DNA from: Opitutales bacterium
GTDB taxonomy: Bacteria > Verrucomicrobiota > Verrucomicrobiia > Opitutales > JABSRG01
Direction: 5' to 3'
Assembly (NCBI GenBank): GCA_028280845.1
Contig: JANQKZ010000045.1
Coordinates: 62,001-126,000 of the forward strand
Length of the DNA stretch: 64,000 bases
Part shown: positions 32,123 through 39,600 of the stretch, piece by piece
Numbering within the stretch: position 1 is the stretch's first letter
Layout: the number at the start of each line of letters is the position of its first letter
Program-made: the position numbers and the translations under genes
Notes under the pieces: model-generated
Seen by the model: the letters and a program-made list of their open reading frames with translations, nothing else
What the model was told of the DNA's origin: nothing
Databases searched by the model: none

Positions 32123-32138
32123 TACTCAAATTCCAGTT

Positions 32139-33104
32139 ATGGACCAAATCGCCCTATTAGGATCCAATCTGATCAGTCCGCCTATAATCGCATTTGCCAC
32201 TGGCCTTGCCGCTGTCTGGGCTAAAAGCGATCTTAAATTCCCCGCTCAGATTTATCAGGGCCTGACTATTTACCTGCTCATTTCGATTGGATACAAGGGA
32301 GGAAGTTCCCTGGCCGTCACGGGCATGGGTCCCCTTATGTTGCCTCTGGGAGCCACCCTTTTCATAGGGAGTGCGATTCCGGTCACCGTGTTTTTCATCA
32401 CGCGAACATTTCTGAAGTTCAATTCTCCCGATTCCGCCGCCATGGCAGCCCACTATGGGTCCGTCTCGGCGGTGACCTTTATGGTCTGCCTGGCCTTCCT
32501 GGACCATTTAAAGGTCGGCTATGAGGCGTTCATGCCGGCCGTCATGGCCGCCATGGAAATCCCAGCCATCTTCGTCGCCCTCCTTCTGGCCAAAACCCAA
32601 ACCAAACGCGATCCAATTCCCTTTCACAAGGCTTTCCGTGAAATTCTGACCGGGAAGAGCCTCATTCTACTTGGCTGCGGATTAGCCGCCGGCATCGTGG
32701 CGGGAACTGATGGACGGGCGCGCCTCGACCCCTTCCTTGTCGCCCCATTCTACGGAGCGCTCATGCTCTTCCTCCTGGAAATGGGACTGGTTGCCGGAGA
32801 AAAACTCAAGGATGCCCGGGAAGCCGGTTGGCCACTCATCCTATTTGCCATCGTTGCTCCGGTTGTGCAGGGAGCGTTCGGCCTGCTCCTTGGCTATGCA
32901 ATTCAACTATCCCAGGGCGGAGCCGTGGTCTTTGCAGTCCTGGCCGCCAGTGCATCCTACATTGCCGCACCGGCCGCCGTCCGTGTCGCCCTGCCACAGG
33001 CCAACCCGGGTTACTACGTAACGGCGTCCCTCGGGATTACTTTCCCCTTCAACCTTACCCTGGGAATCCCTTTGCTATATGGCCTTAGCTTCCTTCTCTA
33101 CTGA
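32139..33104 (+). CDS. SbtA-type sodium-dependent bicarbonate transporter
   Basis: 321-residue membrane permease of the SbtA (DUF897) family, which imports HCO3- with Na+. Family signatures are IYLLISIGYKGGSSLA (residues about 43-58), MAAHYGSVSAVTFMVCLAFL (about 105-125), MEIPAIFVALLLA, and the C-terminal SYIAAPAAVRVALPQANPG followed by SLGITFPFNLTLGIPLLYG. About ten membrane helices are predicted. In cyanobacteria SbtA works with the PII-like SbtB, but no SbtB-like gene is adjacent here. Position beside the Mrp sodium antiporter makes sense, because Mrp would maintain the Na+ gradient used by this symporter. In a heterotroph it may feed anaplerotic carboxylases or buffer internal pH. Confidence 0.9.
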   Translation: MDQIALLGSNLISPPIIAFATGLAAVWAKSDLKFPAQIYQGLTIYLLISIGYKGGSSLAVTGMGPLMLPLGATLFIGSAIPVTVFFITRTFLKFNSPDSAAMAAHYGSVSAVTFMVCLAFLDHLKVGYEAFMPAVMAAMEIPAIFVALLLAKTQTKRDPIPFHKAFREILTGKSLILLGCGLAAGIVAGTDGRARLDPFLVAPFYGALMLFLLEMGLVAGEKLKDAREAGWPLILFAIVAPVVQGAFGLLLGYAIQLSQGGAVVFAVLAASASYIAAPAAVRVALPQANPGYYVTASLGITFPFNLTLGIPLLYGLSFLLY

Positions 33105-33302
33105 GGCTACCTCAACTACATGGAGTCGCGATGACCAAAGACTCCCCGGCTACCTTCCATAGCTCCCCCCGGAATAGGCAACCTGCGCGATGTGCTGATG
33201 CGCAATCGATTCAGCCACAACAGAAGTTGGCCGGCAGAGGAGGGATACCTACCTGCCTGGCAATTGAATCTCAGGCAGTAAATTCACCCCACCTCTCATC
33301 AC

Positions 33303-33330
33303 CAGGCCACAAGACACTAGACACCAGAGC
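33303..33330. repeat. Heptanucleotide array, four units
   Basis: Four consecutive 7-mers: CAGGCCA, CAAGACA, CTAGACA and CCAGAGC. They share the pattern C-N-A/G-G-A/C-C-A with the arrays at 34281-34308 and 62007-62069. They lie in the 249-base gap (33105-33353) upstream of the aldo/keto reductase gene, where no gene is seen. Confidence 0.55.
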
Positions 33331-33353
33331 TGCTCCCTCCGATACTCCTCGCC

Positions 33354-34271
33354 ATGCAAGTGTGCACGATAGGACAAACCGACTTGGAAACCTCACGACT
33401 GGTTTACGGCTGCATGCGAATTGCCGGAGATCATTCACCGGCCGCACGGGAGAAAGGAAAAACGGCTATTCGGGCTGCTCTCGACGCGGGCTACAACCAC
33501 TTTGACCATGCCGATATTTATGGAGAAGGCAGCTGCGAACAGCTATTTGGGGAGATTTTAAAAGAATCCCCTTCACTAAGAGACCAGATGATCCTGACCA
33601 GCAAGTGTGGGATCTTCTTTAAGGATCGACCGAATCCCGGGGATCCTGGACGCTATGATTTCACCCAGCAACACATTCTGGAATCAGTAGAGGGTATCCT
33701 GGGCCGCCTGGGGGTGGAATACATCGATATGCTCCTCCTTCATAGGCCGGACTACCTGATGAATCCGGCCGAGGTCTCGGAAATCCTGCTGATACTTCAG
33801 GATCAGGGGAAAGTGAAACATTTTGGGGTGAGTAATTTCAGCCCCTCCCAGGTCAGTCTGCTTCAGTCGGTGTTTCCCCAGCCCCTCCATGTGAACCAGG
33901 TCGAAGTCAACATTCACCACATCGCTCCCTTAACTGACGGCACCCTCGACCAATGCATGGAATATGGTATGAGTCCCCAAGCCTGGTGCCCCCTCGGCGG
34001 CGTGGTCTACCCCGCTTGGGGAACGACCTTCTCCGAGGAAGACGACGCTCGCATCAAAGAGGAATTCGATCGCCAAGCGAAAAAGTATGAGACTGAGCCC
34101 TGGATCATTATGCTCGCATGGATCCTGATGCACCCCTCCCACATCCTCCCCATCATCGGGTCCACCACCCCATCCCGTATTGCTGCCGCCAAGGCCGCCC
34201 TCGACCTGGAGTACGATCGCAAGGATTGGTATCACCTTCTGGAAGCCCGCAATGGCCATCCTGCCCCCTGA
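33354..34271 (+). CDS. Aldo/keto reductase
   Basis: 305-residue NADPH-dependent aldo/keto reductase with a TIM barrel, closest in pattern to the YdhF-type bacterial members. The catalytic tetrad is complete: Asp and Tyr in NHFDHADIYGEG, Lys in ILTSKCGIFF, and His in DMLLLHRPDYLM. Cofactor-binding residues appear in KHFGVSNFSPSQ and LPIIGSTTPSRIAAAKAAL. It reduces a carbonyl to an alcohol; in this setting the substrate may be a keto-sugar, but that is inference. No signal peptide, so cytosolic. It starts at ATG 33354. Confidence 0.92.
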   Translation: MQVCTIGQTDLETSRLVYGCMRIAGDHSPAAREKGKTAIRAALDAGYNHFDHADIYGEGSCEQLFGEILKESPSLRDQMILTSKCGIFFKDRPNPGDPGRYDFTQQHILESVEGILGRLGVEYIDMLLLHRPDYLMNPAEVSEILLILQDQGKVKHFGVSNFSPSQVSLLQSVFPQPLHVNQVEVNIHHIAPLTDGTLDQCMEYGMSPQAWCPLGGVVYPAWGTTFSEEDDARIKEEFDRQAKKYETEPWIIMLAWILMHPSHILPIIGSTTPSRIAAAKAALDLEYDRKDWYHLLEARNGHPAP

Positions 34272-34280
34272 TGAAGAACA

Positions 34281-34308
34281 CCAGACACTAGACCCCAGTC
34301 ACTAGATA
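34281..34308. repeat. Heptanucleotide array, four units
   Basis: Four consecutive 7-mers, CCAGACA, CTAGACC, CCAGTCA and CTAGATA, fill most of the 49-base gap between the aldo/keto reductase and the next gene. They belong to the same sequence family as the larger array at 62007-62069. Confidence 0.6.
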
Positions 34309-34320
34309 CTCCCCCAGTCC

Positions 34321-34863
34321 ATGAGGCTCCTCCACCTGACTCTCCCGCCCATCCTCCTGCCCTTCGCTATCCTAATGGCGACCCTTCCCCCTGAGAGCCA
34401 TCGGTTGAAAGCAGATCACCTTCCTACACCATTTTCGGCCGAGGAAATCCGGGCCGCGAGTCCCCCGGGACATGTTACCCGCTTTCTCACCCTTCAACCC
34501 GGACAGGAACCGATAGTCATGGTCACCACCTTTCTCGAAGGGCCGGAAGGCAAAGCCACCTTTCGGATCGAATACCTGAATGAAACGGGAGAACCCGTAC
34601 AGCCTGCTCACGAAGGCACGACCACCTGGGAGGAATTGCAGAACCATGCATCCTATCCCGCTGCCGAGACCACGGTAGAGGAGGCCACCATCGAGATCGA
34701 AGGGACAAGCTATTCCTGCTGGTTTTATAACCGGACCCAAACCCAGGAGCAAAATACGGTGATCACCAAAGCCTACTTTTCCAAAGACCACCCGGGCCCC
34801 CCGATCAAAATGGTCATGACTCTAAACGATCAGCCCCTCTTTGAGATGACGCTCATCCCCTGA
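34321..34863 (+). CDS. Hypothetical secreted protein
   Basis: 180 residues with a likely signal peptide (MRLLHLTLPPILLPFAILMA). The remainder is beta-rich and acidic: VTRFLTLQPGQEPIVMVTTF, KATFRIEYLNETGEPV, TSYSCWFYNRT and IKMVMTLNDQPLFEMTLIP. I recognise no family. Regularly spaced polar strands suggest a small beta-sandwich or barrel. It is followed, 107 bases later, by a sulfatase gene on the same strand, so co-expression is possible. No catalytic motif is seen. Confidence 0.7.
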   Translation: MRLLHLTLPPILLPFAILMATLPPESHRLKADHLPTPFSAEEIRAASPPGHVTRFLTLQPGQEPIVMVTTFLEGPEGKATFRIEYLNETGEPVQPAHEGTTTWEELQNHASYPAAETTVEEATIEIEGTSYSCWFYNRTQTQEQNTVITKAYFSKDHPGPPIKMVMTLNDQPLFEMTLIP

Positions 34864-34970
34864 TCCCGGCGGGGGGATTCCGGATTAGAAATCCACTTCA
34901 CCTCTCCCTCTCTCCCAACATTGAGCCCTGATCCCTTGCAGGAGCCCCCGTGCATTGCAATGGTTTCCTT

Positions 34971-36446
34971 ATGCCCAGAAGCCTGCCCCATCTCCTTTTC
35001 CTGCTAAGCTTCACCGCCTGGAGTTCACTGCTCGGCTCAACTCTACCCGAGGTGAGCCCGACACCTCCAAATATCATCCTGCTCCTGGCCGACGACCTCG
35101 GCTATAACGACCTGTCCAGCTACCGGAAAACCCATCCCTCGACCGCTGAGAGCCCACCCACCGCTCAGACTCCCCACATCGACAGCATAGGGCGGGACGG
35201 TATTCGTTTTACCGACTTCTATTGCGGGGCAGCCGTGTGTTCTCCTTCCCGGGCAGCATTGATCTCAGGCCGTAACAGCACCCGCCTGGGCATCTATAAT
35301 TGGATCCCACCGGCGGGTAGCCGCGTTCACCTCAGGGATTCTGAAATTACCATCGCAGAACTCTTGAAATCCGTGGGATACCAAACCGGACACTTCGGAA
35401 AATGGCACTTGTCATCCGATGGCATGGGGCACCCCAGCCCGAACGAACAGGGCTTCGACACGGCCTTTTACACCTTCAACAATGCGGACCCGACTCACGA
35501 GAATCCCATCAATTTCATGCTCAACGGAGACCCGGTTGGTCCCCTCGAGGGCTACTCTGCCCAGCTCGTCATAGATCAGGCCCTCCAGTGGTTGGACACG
35601 CTTCACGAGGATGCACCCCCTTTTTTCCTAAATATCTGGTTTCACGAACCTCATAAGCAATGGGCGGCTCCCCCGGAGCTGACCGCACGCCATCCACGGC
35701 ACCCGAAATACTTCGGTTGTATCGAAAACATGGATCAGGCGGTCGGCCGTCTGCTCCAATTCCTGGAATCCAATGGGCTCGAAGACAATACGCTAATCCT
35801 TTTTACCTCCGACAACGGTGCAGATGTCCTCCATTCCAACCTACCCCTGCGCGGAGAAAAGTGCTTCAACCTCGAGGGCGGAATCCGCGTCCCTTTCCTC
35901 CTCAGATGGACCAACCAAGTGGCGCCCGGACAGGTCTCTCCCACTGTTGCCAGCTTTTGTGATATCCTCCCCACCCTCGCTGCCCTTGCACGAACGGCAC
36001 CTCCCAACGATCGGGCGATCGACGGTACTGACTTATCTGCCGTCTTCCGTGGGCAGACCCTGGAGCAGAGCCGGGATCAACCCGTTTTCTTTTTCCGGTA
36101 TTTTCATGATCCGGTCTGTATGCTGCGTGAAGGCGATTGGATCCTCCTCGGGTGGGAAAACCCACCATTCCCTATTCTACCGGACTACAACCAGGGAAAA
36201 CTCGCCAACCTTAAACCGGCGGCAGACGAGCCACCTTGGTCTCAATGGGGATTCCAGGCAGGCCACGAAACCTATATCCAAAACCAGAAACTCAATCACT
36301 TTCAGCTTTTCCATATCCGCAAGGACATTGCACAGGAAAATGACTTGGCCGCCCAACACCCAGAAAAAGTCGATCGCATGCGGAAGACTATGCTAGCCCT
36401 CCATCGGGAGATGATCGACGAGGCCGGGTTCTGGTATCCCCAATAA
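34971..36446 (+). CDS. Secreted sulfatase (type I, formylglycine)
   Basis: About 491 residues, normal for the S1 sulfatase family, with a Sec signal (MPRSLPHLLFLLSFTAWSSL). Active-site elements are NIILLLADDLGYNDL with the calcium-binding Asp pair, VCSPSRAALISGRN with Cys (near residue 90) for conversion to formylglycine, HFGKWHLS, and LFTSDNGADVLHSNLPLRG. The CSPSR consensus is perfect. It removes sulfate from a carbohydrate or other ester; marine sulfated polysaccharide is the likely target from context. ATG 34971 starts the signal peptide; GTG 34950 is a longer alternative. No sulfatase-maturing enzyme is encoded in this window. Confidence 0.92.
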   Translation: MPRSLPHLLFLLSFTAWSSLLGSTLPEVSPTPPNIILLLADDLGYNDLSSYRKTHPSTAESPPTAQTPHIDSIGRDGIRFTDFYCGAAVCSPSRAALISGRNSTRLGIYNWIPPAGSRVHLRDSEITIAELLKSVGYQTGHFGKWHLSSDGMGHPSPNEQGFDTAFYTFNNADPTHENPINFMLNGDPVGPLEGYSAQLVIDQALQWLDTLHEDAPPFFLNIWFHEPHKQWAAPPELTARHPRHPKYFGCIENMDQAVGRLLQFLESNGLEDNTLILFTSDNGADVLHSNLPLRGEKCFNLEGGIRVPFLLRWTNQVAPGQVSPTVASFCDILPTLAALARTAPPNDRAIDGTDLSAVFRGQTLEQSRDQPVFFFRYFHDPVCMLREGDWILLGWENPPFPILPDYNQGKLANLKPAADEPPWSQWGFQAGHETYIQNQKLNHFQLFHIRKDIAQENDLAAQHPEKVDRMRKTMLALHREMIDEAGFWYPQ

Positions 36447-36465
36447 AAACTCCCGCCACTCCCAA

Positions 36466-36481
36466 CTCGATAAATATCGAG
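36466..36481. terminator. Hairpin after the sulfatase gene
   Basis: CTCGAT and ATCGAG pair perfectly around an AAAT loop, 19 bases after the sulfatase stop. No U-tract follows directly, so this may be a weak or factor-dependent terminator. Confidence 0.3.
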
Positions 36482-36616
36482 ATTCCCCGACCAGAAGGCT
36501 CACACAATAAATCAAACCTTCCGACTAATCCTACCGGGCAATACCGGTTAGGTAGAACCTTCTCCAAGTGTTTTTTTATAGATCTGAAGTGGAAGTTTAG
36601 CTATGAAGGTTAAAGA

Positions 36617-39600
36617 GTGATCGGAGGATTCAAACTGCCATTACGTAACTTAAGCATATTGATTGCCCTCGCCGGATTGTTAGGTTGGGTGCTGGTGTAT
36701 CAGTTCCAGGATGGAACCCCTCCCCCTTCGCCAGCCACCCCCTCTACTCCCCAACTAGGCCCCTCAAAGGCGAGCTCGGAAGACAAGGACCGGAGCCCAC
36801 CCGGCCAAGCCGAAGCAGACGTGCCAGCTAAACCATGGGCTGATGCTACACTCGTTGATGAGTCCATAACGATCACCACTCCTGGGAATCGCGAGATAAA
36901 GCTCACTTGGAAAACTTCTGGGAAATATCCCCTCATACGGCAGGAAATTAAGGAAACCTGGAACACAAAAACTGATCGATGGGAGACAACAGTAACTACC
37001 AATCGGGTGGCTGACCATCTCATCGCTGTACTTCCAAAGTCGGGGGGAGCTTCCCTCCCTTCCACATTTCGAAAGGAAGCGGTATCCGAAAAGCTAAGAA
37101 TCTTCCGAATTATTCCCACCCCGCCGCGGGTCCTTGAGCAGGATGATTTGGAATCTCTCAGTAGGCTATTAGGTGCTGATTCAGTGATAGAATGGGACCC
37201 TGTTTACGAAAAACACATCGTCAATGATCCACAATACGGACTCTCCTGGCATCTCAAATGGGTCGGAGCAGAAAATGCATGGAGCACTCAGACCAGTGCG
37301 TCTTCCCAAAAAATAGCTGTTATCGATTCCGGTTTGGACCTTCAACATCCTGAACTAGTCGAGAATTTGTGGGTCAATGAATCGGAAATCCCTGATAACG
37401 GGATCGATGATGATGGGAATGGCTATATTGATGATATCCACGGGTATGATTTCGTTAATAGAGATGCCACTCCTCAAGATATAGATGGTCACGGTACAGC
37501 CATGGCCGGAATCATTGGAGGGGTCTCGAATAATGAGATGGGCACAGTGGGAATCACTTGGGAGTGCCAGCTTATGGCAATTCAATATCTGGATGATTTT
37601 GGTCGAGGCTACTCAACCGATGCGATCCCTGCAATCGAATACGCCGCGGACCAGGGAGCCAGTGTGATTAATGCCAGTTGGGGTAGTAGTCTTTATTCCG
37701 AAGCTTTGAAAGCTGCAATCGAATACGCTGGCGATAGTGGGGCTCTCTTTGTGGCTAGTGCAGGGAACTCCAGCCAGAACAACGACCAGATAAGTAGTTA
37801 TCCAAGCGGCTATGACGACCCCAGAATTCTGTCTGTCGCGAGTCTGAACCAGGACGGCACCCGTTCCATTTTCTCTAACTTCGGCACTAAGACTGTAGAT
37901 GTAGCAGCTCCAGGGAACTGGATTTATGCCCCTACTGCAAATGCTGAATACTCCGCCCGTCCCGTTTCTGGTACATCCCCTGCCGCGGCAGTTGTTTCCG
38001 GAATAGCTGCTATGATCCGGGAGGCTTATCCCGATTTGGGACCTCTTCAAACTAAAAACCGTATCCTTCGCTACTCTCTGTATTCTATTCTTCTAGAACA
38101 ACAGGTCCTATCGCAGAGTTCAGTCCATCTCTACCGGTCACTGGAAGGGATCGAGTCGAAGTCCATCGAAATTCATTCTATGACCAAGGGCCCAATTCAA
38201 CTGTTCTCCGGAGAAGCCCTCCGGCTACAAGTGACTGCCCAGGGTCCCGGACCACTCTCTTACCAATGGTTAAAGGACGGACAGCCCATCGCAGAAAGCA
38301 CAGAATCATTGCTTCTCCTTGAATCCACCCAGTTATCTGATTCCGGAATTTACCAGGTAGAAGTGAACACCTCCTTCAGTTCACTGCTGTCCCAACCCAT
38401 AACCGTTCATTTTGAGGATCGTGGCCCTGTCATTGAAAGGGGTCCAGGTCCTTTGGTCCGGGAGCAGGGACAGTTTTTGGAATTAGCTTTCGATGTGACC
38501 GGATCTGAGCCCAGAACCTACATATGGTATAAGGATGGGATGCAAATCGGGATCACCCAATCTCCAGTGTGGAAGATGAATTCTGCTCAACCTGAAAATT
38601 CGGGAATCTATATCATGAAGGTGGAGAATGCATTTGGGTCCACAGATTCTTTTGCTGTTTCCGTTTCGGTCCTATCCGCACCCATGGCAAATTGGGAAAG
38701 AGTTAATCCCGCCCTCGAGTCTTCACATTGGACAGACTTGCTATGGGATGGTGAATTCTTTTGTGCCCTATCTCCGGGAGGAAGAATTGGCATGACGAAG
38801 AACGGCGTTGACTGGAACTACCATGACCTGGACAGAACTGATGATTGTATAGGAATCGAATACCATGATGGATTGTGGATTGTTTATGGGGATAGTGCCC
38901 AACTCTACTTTTCCACCGACCGCAATAATTGGACCAAGGTAGAGGATATCCCGGAGCTCCTCACTGAGCCTTCTCATTACTGGCCAAGGATTGAGTCAAT
39001 TGGAGTGACTTCAAATCGGATTGTTTTTAGTGCAGGTGATCTAGTCTACGAAATCGCACGTGAGGCCTCGGGGTTGGGTCCTGTAAAACTTGTGGAACTG
39101 GACGGGCTGGGCCGCAATCCCAGTGTGGTTGCTGGCAACGAAACCCTCATCGTAACAGATGGAGAAGTTCACTTTACCAATACGTATGGCGCGGCGTGGA
39201 CCCGGAGGGAAACGAACATCGGCCGAATCACCTTTGACGGTGAAGTTTTCCTCAATGGAGAAGGATTCACCAGCGTGGATGGTGTTACTTGGAGCAAAAC
39301 CCAGGATAGTGTCTGGATTTACGATAACCCGGTGCGATGGAAAGGTCGTCTCTATCTCTCTGAAGGACAGGAATTGAAGTCACGCGACATTCAACGCGCT
39401 AGCAATACCAATGTTATAATAGAGTTATATCAGCGCCAAATTTCCGGGTTCGCAGGCAATGATAGCATCGCTCTTGCCGTTGGCTCCTTTGGATTTGTGG
39501 CCGTAGGCACCAGCCACGAGGTTGAATCTTGGAGGACTCCGGGAGAACAAATCAGTACCCCCATCCGGGAATTAGCAGCCGGAAATGAATGTTTCCTAGC

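Larger units (their letters stand above)
31865..32138. other. Intergenic region between mrpG and the SbtA-like gene
   Basis: 274 bases with no convincing gene. The region turns AT-rich after 31985, where palindrome site 2 lies, and contains a stem-loop close to the downstream start. It probably holds the promoter and 5' leader of the bicarbonate transporter gene. Confidence 0.55.
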
